From Nemophila menziesii (taxonomy: Eukaryota; Streptophyta; Magnoliopsida; Boraginales; Hydrophyllaceae), in the NCBI GenBank assembly GCA_029959085.1, contig JARWIR010000014.1, positions 11,702,001 through 11,766,000 on the forward strand: a stretch of 64,000 nt of DNA, written 5' to 3'. A program made the position numbers and the translations under genes. This document shows positions 37,525-50,582 of this stretch, in pieces. Below the pieces are notes generated by a model, which worked only from the letters and a program-made list of their open reading frames with translations, searched no databases and was not told the origin of the DNA. Each line of letters starts with the position of its first letter. Position 1 is the first letter of the stretch.

Positions 37525-40500
37525 GATCATCTTAGATGGCGAAGCTATGTGTCGGTCCCAGAACGCCCAACGCACTCAAAAAACATATATTATGTGCCCC
37601 ATTCTGAAAAATTATGCGAAAGTAACCGAAAATCCTCCTGGGAACTTCAGAAATCTTAAAAACGGTTTGCAGAGTGTTTGGATGAAAGAAACAAGCCAAA
37701 ATCTTCATGTTATTATCCTTTCCATGGTTAGGGTTAGTGATTAAGGTTTTGGGATTAGGGTATAGGGTTTAGTATTTAGAGTTTGGGGTTTCTGTTTTAT
37801 TGTTAGAGTTTATGGTTAGTATTTAGGGCATATGGTGATGGATTAGGTATAGTTTATTATAAGGTTAAGGTTTTTCGTTTATGGTTTAGGGTATAACGTT
37901 TGAGACTTTAGAAATTAGGGTTGAATGTTACAGTTGGTATAACCCTAACGGACCCAAAATACAATATCCTAAAATAGTATATTAAAAATAACCTAAAAGT
38001 CAACAAAACACATCTCAAAACGTAAAATAGATCATCTTAGATGGCGAAGCTATGTGTCGGTCCCAGAAGGCCCAACGCACTCAAAAAACATATATTATGT
38101 GCCCCATTCTGAAAAATTATGCGAAAGTTACCGAAAATCCTCCTGGGAACTTCAAAAATCTTAAAAACGGTTTGTAGATTGTTTGGATGAAAGAAACAAG
38201 CCAAAATCTTCATGTTATTATCCTTTCCATGGTTAGGGTTAGTGATTAAGGTTTTGGGATTAGGGTATAGGGTTTAGTATTTAGAGTTTGGGGTTTCTGG
38301 TTAATTGTTAGAGTTTATGGTTAGTATTTAGGGCATATGGTGATGGATTAGGTATAGTTTATTATAAGGTTAAGGTTTTTTGTTTAAGTTTTAGGGTATA
38401 ACGTTTGAGACTTTAGAAATTAGGGTTGAATGTTACAGTTGGTATAACCCTAACGGACCCAAAATACGATATCCTAAAATAGTATATTAAAAACAACCTA
38501 AAAGTCAACAAAACACATCTCAAAACGTAAAACAAATCATCTTAGATGGCGAAGCTATGTGTCGGTCCCAGAAGGCCCAACACACTCAAAAAACATATAT
38601 TATGTGCCTCATTCTGAAAAAGTATACGAAAGTTACCAAAAATCCTCCTAGGAACTTCGAAAACCTTAAAAACGGTTTGTAAAGTGTTTGGATGAAAGAA
38701 ACAAGCCAAAATCTTCATGTTATTATCCTTTCCATGGTTAGGGTTAGTGATTAAGGTTTTGGGATTAGGGTATAGGGTTTAGTATTTAGAGTTTGGGGTT
38801 TCTGTTTTATTGTTAGAGTTTATGGTTAGTATTTAGGGCATATGGTGATGGATTAGGTATAGTTTATTATAAGGTTAAGGTTGTTTGTTTATGGTTTAGG
38901 GTATAACGTTTAAGACTTTAGAAATTAGGGTTGAATGTTACGGTTGGTATAACCCTAACGGACCCAAAATACAATATCCTAAAATAGAATATTAAAAACA
39001 ACCTAAAAGTCAACAAAACACATCTCAAAACGTAAAACAGATCATCTTAGATGGCGAAGCTATGTGTCGGTCCCAGAAGGCCCAACGCACTCAAAAAACA
39101 TATATTATGTGCCCCATTCTGAAAAATTATGCGAAAGTTACCGAAAATCCTCCTGGGAACTTCGGAAATCTTAAAAACGGTTTGCAGAGTGTTTGGATGA
39201 AAGAAACAAGCAAAAATCTTCATGTTATTATCCTTTCCATGGTTAGGGTTAGTGATTAAGGTTTTGGGATTAGGGTATAGGGTTTAGTATTTAGAGTTTG
39301 GGGTTTCTGTTTTATTGTTAGAGTTTATGGTTAGTATTTAGGGCATATGGTGATGGATTAGGTATAGTTTATTATAAGGTTAAGGTTTTTCGTTTATGGT
39401 TTAGGGTATAACGTTTGAGACTTTAGAAATTAGGGTTGAATGTTACGGTTGGTATAACCCTAACGGACCCAAAATACAATATCCTAAAATAGTATATTAA
39501 AAATAACCTAAAAGTCAACAAAACACATCTCAAAACGTAAAATGGATCATCTTAGATGGCGAAGCTATGTGTCGGTCCCAGAAGGCCCAACGCACTCAAA
39601 AAACATATATTATGTGCCCCATTCTGAAAAATTATGCGAGAGTTACCGAAAATCCTCCTGGGAACTTCGAAAATCTTAAAAACGGTTTGCAGAGTGTTTG
39701 GATGAAAGAAACAAGCCAAAATCTTCATGTTATTATCCTTTCCATGGTTAGGGTTAGTGATTAAGGTTTTGGGATTAGGGTATAGGGTTTAGTATTTAGA
39801 GTTTGGGGTTTCTGGTTTATTGGTAGAGTTTATGGTTAGTATTTAGGGCATAATGTGATGGATTAGGTATAGTTTATTATAAGGTTAAGGTTTTTTGTTT
39901 ATGGTTTAGGGTATAACGTTTGAGACTTTAGAAATTAGGGTTGAATGTTACAGTTGGTATAACCCTAACGGACCCAAAATACGATATCCTAAAATAGTAT
40001 ATTAAAAACAACCTAAAAGTCAACAAAACACATCTCAAAACGTAAAATAGATCATCTTAGATGGCGAAGCTATGTGTCGGTCCCAGAAGGCCCAATGCAC
40101 TAAAAAAACATATATTATGTGCCCCATTCTGAAAAATTATGAGAAAGTTACTGAAAATCCTCCTGGGAACTTCGAAAACCTTAAAAACGGTTTGCAGAGT
40201 GTTTGGATGAAAGAAACAAGCCAAAATCTTCACGTGAATATCCTTCCATGGTTAAGGTTAGTGATTAAGGTTTTGGGATTAGGGTATCGGGTTTAGTATT
40301 TAGGGTTTGGGGTTTCTGGTTTATTCTTAGATTTTATGGTTAGTATTTAGGGCATATGGTGATGGATTAGATATAGGTTATAAGGTAAAGGTTTTGTGTT
40401 TATGGTTTAGGGTATAACGTTTGAGACTTTAGAAATTAGGGTTGAATGTTACGGTTGGTATAACCCTAACGGACCCAAAATACAATATCCTAAAATAGTA

Positions 40501-42056
40501 TATTAAAAATAACCTAAAAGTCAACAAAACACATCTCAAAACGTAAAATAGATCATCTTAGATGACGAAGCTATGTTTCGGTCCCAGAAGGCCCAACGCA
40601 CTCAAAAAACATATATTATGTGCCCCATTCTGAAAAATTATGCGAAAGTAACCGAAAATCCTCCTGGGAACTTCGAAAATCTTAAAAACGGTTTGCAGAG
40701 TGTTTGGATGAAAGAAACAAGCCAAAATCTTCATGTTATTATCCTTTCCATGGTTAGGGTTGGTGATTAAGGTTTTGGGATTAGGGTATAGGGTTTAGTA
40801 TTTAGAGTTTGGGGTTTCTGGTTTATTGTTAGAGTTTATGGTTAGTATTTAGGGCATAATGTGATGGATTAGGTATAGTTTATTATAAGGTTAAGGTTTT
40901 TTGTTTATGGTTTAGGGTATAACGTTTGAGACTTTAGAAATTAGGGTTGAATGTTACAGTTGGTATAACCCTAACGGACCCAAAATACGATATCCTAAAA
41001 TAGTATATTAAAAACAACCTAAAAGTCAACAAAACACATCTCAAAACGTAAAATAGATCATCTTAGATGGCGAAGCTATGTCGGTCCCAGAAGGCCCAAC
41101 GCACTAAAAAACATATATTATGTGCCCCATTCTAAAAAATTATGCGAAAATTATTGAAAATCCTCCTGGGAACTTCGAAAACCTTAAAAACGGTTTGCAG
41201 AGTGTTTGGATGAAAGAAACAAGCCAAAATCTTCACGTGAATATCCTTCCATGGTTAAGGTTAGTGATTAAGGTTTTGGGATTAGGGTATCGGGTTTAGT
41301 ATTTAGGGTTTGGGGTTTCTGGTATATTCTTAGAGGTTATGGTTAGTATTTAGGGCATATGGTGATGGATTAGGTATAGGTTATAAGGTAAAGGTTTTGT
41401 GTTTATGGTTTAGGGTATAACGTTAGAGACTTTAGAAATTAGGGTTGAATGTTACGGTTGGTATAACTCTAACGGACCCAAAATACGATATCCTAAAATA
41501 GTATATTAAAAACAACCTAAAAGTCAACAAAACACATCTCAAAACGTAAAATAGATCATCTTAGATGGCGAAGCTATGCGTCGGTCCCTGAAGGCCCAAC
41601 GCACTCAAAAAACATATATTATGTGCCCCATTCTGAAAAATTATGCGAAAGTTACCGAAAATCCTCCTGGGAACTTCGAAAACCTTAACAACGGTCTGCA
41701 GAGCGTTTTGATGAAAGAAACAAGCCAAAATCTTCATGTTATTATCCTTTCCATGGTTAGGGTTAGTGATTAAGGTTTTGGCATTAGGGTATAGGGTTTA
41801 GTATTTAGGGTTTGGGGTTTCCGTTTTATTCTTAGAGGTTATGGTTAGTATTTTGGGCATATGGTGATGGATTAGGTATAGGTTATAAGGTAAAGGTTTT
41901 GTGTTTATGGTTTAGGGTATAACGTTAGAGACTTTAGAAATTAAGGGTTGAATGTTACGATTGGTATAACTCTAACGGACCCAAAATACGATATCCTAAA
42001 ATAGTATATTAAAAACAACCTAAAAGTCAACAAAACACATCTCAAAACGTAAAATA
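37020..42056 (+). repeat. Family II block, mostly 505-bp monomers
   Basis: Intervals are 505 bp at most steps, with 501, 498 and 503 near the right end. Typical words are CTGAAAAATTATGCG, GTTACCGAAAATCC and GAGTTTGGGGTTTCTG. A 3-monomer register of 1,515 bp links 37,525 to 39,040 and 38,030 to 39,545. Two monomers at 40,050 and 41,056 share the rare CACGTGAATATCCTTCCATGG, giving a 2-monomer register of about 1,006 bp. No coding sequence is supported. Confidence 0.85.
37525..38029 (+). repeat. Reference family II monomer (505 bp)
   Basis: The non-telomeric domain spans 37,525-37,727. The degenerate TTTAGGG tract runs from 37,728 to 37,914. The telomere-motif inverted repeat lies at 37,915-37,948 (TTAGGGTT and AACCCTAA, 18-nt loop). 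The A/C-rich tract fills 37,949-38,029. Compared with family I it reads TATAACCCTAACGG, so it lacks AAACCCTA, and it has more G runs (GGGATTAGGGTATAGGG) at the start of the telomere-like tract. Its GATATC site is lost, reading CAATATCC. Confidence 0.8.
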
Positions 42057-43559
42057 GATCATCTTAGATGGCGAAACTATGTGTCGGTCCTAGAAGGCCC
42101 AACGCACTCAAAAAAACATATATTATGTGCCCCATTCTGAAAAAGTATGCGACAGTTAGCGAAAATCCTCCTGGGAACTTCGAAAACCTTAAAAACGGTT
42201 TGCAGAGTGTTTGGATGAAAGAAACAAGCCAAAATCTTCACGATATTATCCCTTCCATGGTTAGGGTTAGTGATTAAGGTTTTGGGATTAGGATATCGGG
42301 TTTAGTATTTAGGGTTTGGGGTTTCTGGTTTATTGTTAGAGTTTATGGTTAGTGTTTAGGGCATACGGTGATGGATTTGGTATAGTTTATAAGTTAAAGG
42401 TTTTGTGTTTATGGTTTACGGTATAACGTTAGAGTCTTTAGAAATCAGGGTTGAATGTTACGGTTGGTATAACCCTAACGGACCCAAAATACGATATTCT
42501 AAAATAGAATATTAAAAACAACCTAAAAGTCAACAAAACATATCTCAAAATGTAAAACAAATCATCTTAGATGGAGAAGCTATGTGTCGGTCCCAGAAGG
42601 CCCAACGCACTCAAAAAACATATAATATGTTTCCCATTCTGAGAAAGTATGCGAAAGTTAGCGAAAAATCCTCCTGGGAACTTCGAAAATCTTAAAAACG
42701 GTTCGCAGAGTGTTTGGATGATAGAAACCAGCCAAAAACTTCACGTTATTATACTTTCAATGGTTAGTGATTAAGGTTTTGGAATTAGGGTATAGGGTTT
42801 AGTATTTAGGGTTTGGGGTTTCTGGTTTATTGTTAGAGTTTATGGTTAGTATTTAGGGCATACGGTGATGGATTAGGTATAGGTTATAAGGTAAAGGTTT
42901 TGTTTTTATGGTTTAGGGTATAATGATAGAGACTTTAGAAATTAGGGTTGAATGTTACGGATGGTATAACCCTAACGGGCCCTAAATACGATATCCTAAA
43001 ATAGTATATTAAAAACAACCTAAAAGTCAACAAAACACATCTTAAAACGTAAAATAGATCATCTTAGATGGCGAAGCTATGCGTCGGTCCCAGAAGGCCC
43101 AACGCACTCAAAAAAACATATATTATGTGCCCCATTCTGAAAAAGTATGCGACAGTTAGCGAAAATCCTCCTGGGAACTTCGAAAACCTTAAAAACGGTT
43201 TGCAGAGTGTTTGGATGAAAGAAACAAGCCAAAATCTTCATGATATTATCCCTTCCATGGTTAGGGTTAGTGATTAAGGTTTTGGGATTAGGGTATCGAG
43301 TTTAGTATTTAGGGTTTTGTGTTTCTGGTTTATTGTTAGAGTTTATGGTTAGTATTTAGGGCATACGGTGATGGATTACGTATAGGTTATAAGGTAAAGG
43401 TTTTGTTTTTATGGTTTAGGGTATAATGTTAGAGACTTTAGAAATTAGGGTTGAATGTTACGGTTGGTATAACCCTAACGGGCCCTAAATACGATATCCT
43501 AAAATAGTATATTAAAAACGACCTAAAAGTCAACAAAACACATCTTAAAACGTAAAATA
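42057..43559 (+). repeat. 3-monomer higher-order repeat, copy 1 (1,503 bp)
   Basis: Landmarks 42057, 42560 and 43057 (intervals 503, 497, 503) recur at +1,503. The middle monomer is distinctive: ACAAATCATCTTAGATGGAG, ATAATATGTTTCCC, GAAACCAGCCAAAAAC and a 6-bp loss in its telomere-like tract. Confidence 0.9.
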
Positions 43560-45062
43560 GATCATCTTAGATGGCGAAGCTATGCGTCGGTCCCAGAAGG
43601 CCCAACGCACTCAAAAAAACATATATTATGTGCCCCATTCTGAAAAAGTATGCGACAGTTAGCGAAAATCCTCCTGGGAACTTCGAAAACCTTAAAAACG
43701 GTTTGCAGAGTGTTTGGATGAAAGAAACAAGCCAAAATCTTCATGATATTATCCCTTCCATGGTTAGGGTTAGTGATTAAGGTTTTTGGATTAGGATATC
43801 GGGTTTAGTATTTAGGGTTTGGGGTTTCTGGTTTATTGTTAGAGTTTATGGTTAGTGTTTAGGGCATACGGTGATGGATTTGGTATAGTTTATAAGGTAA
43901 AGGTTTTGTGTTTATGGTTTACGGTATAACGTTAGAGTCTTTAGAAATCAGGGTTGAATGTTACGGTTGGTATAACCCTAACGGACCCAAAATACGATAT
44001 TCTAAAATAGAATATTAAAAACAACCTAAAAGTCAACAAAACATATCTCAAAATGTAAAACAAATCATCTTAGATGGAGAAGCTATGTGTCGGTCCCAGA
44101 AGGCCCAACGCACTCAAAAAACATATAATATGTTTCCCATTCTGAGAAAGTATGCGAAAGTTAGCGAAAAATCCTCCTGGGAACTTCGAAAATCTTAAAA
44201 ACGGTTCGCAGAGTGTTTGGATGATAGAAACCAGCCAAAAACTTCACGTTATTATACTTTCAATGGTTAGTGATTAAGGTTTTGGGATTAGGGTATAGGG
44301 TTTAGTATTTAGGGTTTGGGGTTTCTGCTTTATTGTTAGAGTTTATGGTTAGTATTTAGGGAATACGGTGATGGATTAGGTATAGGTTATAAGGTAAAGG
44401 TTTTGTTTTTATGGTTTAGGGTATAATGATAGAGACTTTAGAAATTAGGGTTGAATGTTACGAATGGTATAACCCTAACGGGCCCTAAATACGATATCCT
44501 AAAATAGTATATTAAAAACAACCTAAAAGTCAACAAAACACATCTTAAAACGTAAAATAGATCATCTTAGATGGCGAAGCTATGCGTCGGTCCCAGAAGG
44601 CCCAACGCACTCAAAAAAACATATATTATGTGCCCCATTCTGAAAAAGTATGCGACAGTTAGCGAAAATCCTCCTGGGAACTTCGAAAACCTTAAAAACG
44701 GTTTGCAGAGTGTTTGGATGAAAGAAACAAGCCAAAATCTTCACGATATTATCCCTTCCATGGTTAGGGTTAGTGATTAAGGTTTTGGGATTAGCGTATC
44801 GGGTTTAGTATTTAGGGTTTGGTGTTTCTGGTTTATTGTTAGAGTTTATGGTTAGTATTTAGGACATACGGTGATGGATTAGGTATAGGTTATAAGGTAA
44901 AGGTTTTGTTTTTATGGTTTAGGGTATAATGTTAGAGACTTTAGAAATTAGGGTTGAATGTTACGGTTGGTATAACCCTAACGGGCCCTAAATACGATAT
45001 CCTAAAATAGTATATTAAAAACGACCTAAAAGTCAACAAAACAAATCTTAAAACGTAAAATA
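43560..45062 (+). repeat. 3-monomer higher-order repeat, copy 2 (1,503 bp)
   Basis: Landmarks 43560, 44063 and 44560 match copy 1. Small differences include GGGAATACGG near 44,360 for GGGCATACGG, and TTTCTGCTTTATTG near 44,322 for TTTCTGGTTTATTG. Confidence 0.9.
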
Positions 45063-45565
45063 GATCATCTTAAATGGCGAAGCTATGCGTCGGTCCCAGA
45101 AGGCCCAACGCACTCAAAAAAACATATACTATGTGCCCCATTCTGAAAAAGTATGCGACAGTTAGCGAAAATCCTCCTGGGAACTTCGAAAACCTTTAAA
45201 ACGGTTTGCAGAGTGTTTGGATGAAAGAAACAAGTCAAAATCTTCACGATATTATCCCTTCCATGGTTAGGGTTAGTGATTAAGGTTTTGGGATTAGGGT
45301 ATCGGGTTTTGTATTTAGGGTTTGGGGTTTCTGGTTTATTGTTAGAGTTTATGTTTAGTATTTAGGGCATACGGTGATTGATTAGGTATAGGTTATAAGG
45401 TAAAGGTTTTGTTTTTATGGTTTAGGGTATAATGTTAGAGACTTTAGAAATTAGGGTTGAATGTTACGGTTGGTATAACCCTAACGGGGCCTAAATACGA
45501 TATCCTAAAATAGTATATTAAAAACGACCCAAAAGTCAACAAAACACATCTTAAAACGTAAAATA

Positions 45566-48074
45566 GATCATCTTAGATGGCGAAGCTATGCGTCGGTCCC
45601 AGAAGGCCCAACGCACTCAAAAAAACATATATTATGTGCCCCATTCTGAAAAAGTATGCGACAGTTAGCGAAAATCCTCCTGGGAACTTCGAAAACCTTT
45701 AAAACGGTTTGCAGAGTGTTTGGATGAAAGAAACAAGTCAAAATCTTCACGATATTATCCCTTCCATGGTTAGGGTTAGTGATTAAGGTTTTGGGATTAG
45801 GATGTCGGGTTTAGTATTTAGGGTTTGGGGTTTCTGGTTTATTGTTAGAGTTTATGGTTAGTGTTTAGGGCATACGGTGATGGATTTGGTATAGTTTATA
45901 AGGTAAAGGTTTTGTGTTTATGGTTTACGGTATAACGTTAGAGTCTTTAGAAATCAGGGTTGAATGTTACGGTTGGTATAACCCTAACGGACCCAAAATA
46001 CGATATTCTAAAATAGAATATTAAAAACAACCTAAAAGTCAACAAAACATATCTCAAAATGTAAAACAAATCATCTTAGATGGAGAAGCTATGTGTCGGT
46101 CCCAGAAGGCCCAACGCACTCAAAAAACATATAATATGTTTCCCATTCTGAGAAAGTATGCGAAAGTTAGCGAAGAATCCTCCTGGGAACTTCGAAAATC
46201 TTAAAAACGGTTCGCAGAGTGTTTGGATGATAGAAACCAGCCAAAAACTTCACGTTATTATACTTTAAATGGTTAGTGATTAAGGTTTTGGGATTAGGGT
46301 ATAGGGTTTAGTATTTAGGGTTTGGGGTTTCTGGTTTATTGTTAGAGTTTATGGTTAGTATTTAGGGCATACGGTGATGGATTAGGTATAGGTTATAAGG
46401 TAAAGGTTTTGTTTTTATGGTTTAGGGTATAATGATAGAGACTTTAGAAATTAGGGTTGAATGTTACGGATGGTATAACCCTAACGGGCCCTAAATACGA
46501 TATCCTAACATAGTATATTAAAAACAACCTAAAAGTCAACAAAACACATCTTAAAACGTAAAATAGATCATCTTAGATGGCGAAGCTATGCGTCGGTCCC
46601 AGAAGGCCCAACGCACTCAAAAAAACATATATTATGTGCCCCATTCTGAAAAAGTAGGCGACAGTTAGCGAAAATCCTCCTGGGAACTTCGAAAACCTTA
46701 AAAACGGTTTGCAGAGTGTTTGGATGAAAGAAACAAGCCAAAATCTTCACGATATTATCCCTTCCATGGTTAGGGTTAGTGATTAAGGTTTTGGGATTAG
46801 GGTATCGGGTTTAGTATTTAGGGTTTGGTGTTTCTGGTTTATTGTTAGAGTTTATGGTTAGTATTTAGGGCATACGGTGATGGATTAGGTATAGGTTATA
46901 AGGTAAAGGTTTTGTTTTTATGGTTTAGGGTATAATGATAGAGACTTTAGAAATTAGGGTTGAATGTTACGAATGGTATAACCCTAACGGGCCCTAAATA
47001 CAATATCCTAAAATAGTATATTAAAAACAACCTAAAAGTCAACAAAGCACATCTTAAAACGTAAAATAGATCATCTTAGATGGCGAAGCTATGCGTCGGT
47101 CCCAGAAGGCCCAACGCACTCAAAAAAACATATATTATGTGCCCCATTCTGAAAAAGTATGCGACAGTTAGCGAAAATCCTCCTGGGAACTTCGAAAACC
47201 TTAAAAACGGTTTGCAGAGTGTTTGGATGAAAGAAACAAGCCAAAATCTTCACGATATTATCCCTTCCATGGTTAGGGTTAGTGATTAAGGTTTTGGGAT
47301 TAGCGTATCGGGTTTAGTATTTAGGGTTTGGTGTTTCTGGTTTATTGTTAGAGTTTATGGTTAGTATTTAGGGCATACGGTGATGGATTAGGTATAGGTT
47401 ATAAGGTAAAGGTTTTGTTTTTATGGTTTAGGGTATAATGTTAGAGACTTTAGAAATTAGGGTTGAATGTTACGGTTGGTATAACCCTAACGGGCCCTAA
47501 ATACGATATCCTAAAATAGTATATTAAAAACGACCTAAAAGTCAACAAAACACATCTTAAAACGTAAAATAGATCATCTTAGATGGCGAAGCTATGCGTC
47601 GGTCCCAGAAGGCCCAACGCACTCAAAAAAACATATATTATGTGCCCCATTCTGAAAAAGTATGCGACAGTTAGCGAAAATCCTCCTGGGAACTTCGAAA
47701 ACCTTAAAAACGGTTTGCAGAGTGTTTGGATGAAAGAAACAAGCCAAAATCTTCACGATATTATCCCTTCCATGGTTAGGGTTAGTGATTAAGGTTTTGG
47801 GATTAGCGTATCGGGTTTAGTATTTAGGGTTTGGTGTTTCTGGTTTATTGTTAGAGTTTATGGTTAGTATTTAGGGCATACGGTGATGGATTAGGTATAG
47901 GTTATAAGGTAAAGGTTTTGTTTTTATGGTTTAGGGTATAATGTTAGAGACTTTAGAAATTAGGGTTGAATGTTACGGTTGGTATAACCCTAACGGGGCC
48001 TAAATACGATATCCTAAAATAGTATATTAAAAACGACCCAAAAGTCAACAAAACACATCTTAAAACGTAAAATA
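45566..48074 (+). repeat. 5-monomer higher-order repeat, copy 1 (~2,508 bp)
   Basis: Landmarks 45566, 46069, 46566, 47069 and 47572 recur at +2,508 or +2,509. Shared rare variants include ACTTTAAATGGTTAGTG (near 46,262 and 48,770), GTAGGCGACAG (near 46,655 and 49,163) and CTAACATAGTAT. It carries the same 497-bp monomer type as the 3-monomer repeat, so it is an enlarged form of it. The single monomer at 45,063-45,565 lies between the two systems. Confidence 0.9.
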
Positions 48075-50582
48075 GATCATCTTAGATGGCGAAGCTATGC
48101 GTCGGTCCCAGAAGGCCCAACGCACTCAAAAAAACATATATTATGTGCCCCATTCTGAAAAAGTATGCGACAGTTAGCGAAAATCCTCCTGGGAACTTCG
48201 AAAACCTTTAAAACGGTTTGCAGAGTGTTTGGATGAAAGAAACAAGTCAAAATCTTCACGATATTATCCCTTCCATGGTTAGGGTTAGTGATTAAGGTTT
48301 TGGGATTAGGATGTCGGGTTTAGTATTTAGGTTTGGGGTTTCTGGTTTATTGTTAGATTTTATGGTTAGTGTTTAGGGCATACGGTGATGGATTTGGTAT
48401 AGTTTATAAGGTAAAGGTTTTGTGTTTATGGTTTACGGTATAACGTTAGAGTCTTTAGAAATCAGGGTTGAATGTTACGGTTGGTATAACCCTAACGGAC
48501 CCAAAATACGATATTCTAAAATAGAATATTAAAAACAACCTAAAAGTCAACAAAACATATCTCAAAATGTAAAACAAATCATCTTAGATGGAGAAGCTAT
48601 GTGTCGGTCCCAATAGGCCCAACGCACTCAAAAAACATATAATATGTTTCCCATTCTGAGAAAGTATGCGAAAGTTAGCGAAAAATCCTCCTGGGAACTT
48701 CGAAAATCTTAAAAACGGTTCGCAGAGTGTTTGGATGATAGAAACCAGCCAAAAACTTCACGTTATTATACTTTAAATGGTTAGTGATTAAGGTTTTGGG
48801 ATTAGGGTATAAGGTTTAGTATTTAGGGTTTGGGGTTTCTGGTTTATTGTTAGAGTTTATGGTTAGTATTTAGGGCATACGGTGATGGATTAGGTATAGG
48901 TTATAAGGTAAAGGTTTTGTTTTTATGGTTTAGGGTATAATGATAGAGACTTTAGAAATTAGGGTTGAATGTTACGGATGGTATAACCCTAACGGGCCCT
49001 AAATACGATATCCTAACATAGTATATTAAAAACAACCTAAAAGTCAACAAAACACATCTTAAAACGTAAAATAGATCATCTTAGATGGCGAAGCTATGCG
49101 TCGGTCCCAGAAGGCCCAACGCACTCAAAAAAACATATATTATGTGCCCCATTCTGAAAAAGTAGGCGACAGTTAGCGAAAATCCTCCTGGGAACTTCGA
49201 AAACCTTAAAAACGGTTTGCAGAGTGTTTGGATGAAAGAAACGAGCCAAAATCTTCACGATATTATCCCTTCCATGGTTAGGGATAGTGATTAAGGTTTT
49301 GGGATTAGGGTATCGGGTTTAGTATTTAGGGTTTGGTGTTTCTGGTTTATTGTTAGAGTTTATGGTTAGTATTTAGGGCATACGGTGATGGATTAGGTAT
49401 AGGTTATAAGGTAAAGGTTTTGTTTTTATGGTTTAGGGTATAATGTTAGAGACTTTAGAAATTAGGGTTGAATGTTACGGTTGGTATAACCCTAACGGGC
49501 CCTAAATACGATATCCTAAAATAGTATATTAAAAACGACCTAAAAGTCAACAAAACACATCTTAAAACGTAAAATATATCATCTTAGATGGCGAAGCTAT
49601 GCGTCGGTCCCAGAAGGCCCAACGCACTCAAAAAAACATATATTATGTGCCCCATTCTGAAAAAGTATGCGACAGTTAGCGAAAATCCTCCTGGGAACTT
49701 CGAAAACCTTCAAAACGGTTTGCAGAGTGTTTGGATGAAAGAAACAAGTCAAAATCTTCACGATATTATCCCTTCCATGGTTAGGGTTAGTGATTAAGGT
49801 TTTGGGATTAGGGTATCGGGTTTAGTATTTAGGGTTTGGGGTTTCTGGTTTATTGTTAGAGTTTATGGTTAGTATTTAGGGCATACGGTGATGGATTAGG
49901 TATAGGTTATAAGGTAAAGGTTTTGTTTTTATGGTTTAGGGTATAATGTTAGAGACTTTAGAAATTAGGGTTGAATGTTACGGTTGGTATAACCCTAACG
50001 GGGCCTAAATACGATATCCTAAAATAGTATATTAAAAACGACCCAAAAGTCAACAAAACACATCTTAAAACGTAAAATAGATCATCTTAGATGGCGAAGC
50101 TATGCGTCGGTCCCAGAAGGCCCAACGCACTCAAAAAAACATATATTATGTGCCCCATTCTGAAAAAGTATGCGACAGTTAGCGAAAATCCTCCTAGGAA
50201 CTTCGAAAACCTTAAAAACGGTTTGCAGAGTGTTTGGATGAAAGAAAAAAGCCAAAATCTTCAAGATATTATCCCTTCCATGGTTAGGCTTAGTGATTAA
50301 GGTTTTGGGATTAGGGTATCGGGTTTAGTATTTAGGGTTTGGGGTTTCTGGTTTATTGTTAGAGTTTATGGTTAGTATTTAGGGCATATGGTGATGGATT
50401 AGGTATAGGTTATAAGGTCAAGGTTTTGTGTTTATCGTTTAGGGTATAACGTTAGAGACTTTAGAAATTAGGGTTGAATGTTACGGTTGGTATAACTCTA
50501 ACGGACCCAAAATACAATATCCTAAAATAGTATATTAAAAACAACCTAAAAGTCAACAAAACACATCTCAAAACGTAAAACA
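48075..50582 (+). repeat. 5-monomer higher-order repeat, copy 2 (~2,508 bp)
   Basis: Landmarks 48075, 48577, 49074, 49577 and 50080 match copy 1. Differences include a lost G in GTATTTAGGTTTGGGG near 48,327 (interval 502 in place of 503), CCCAATAGGCCC near 48,610, and ACGAGCC near 49,242. Confidence 0.88.
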
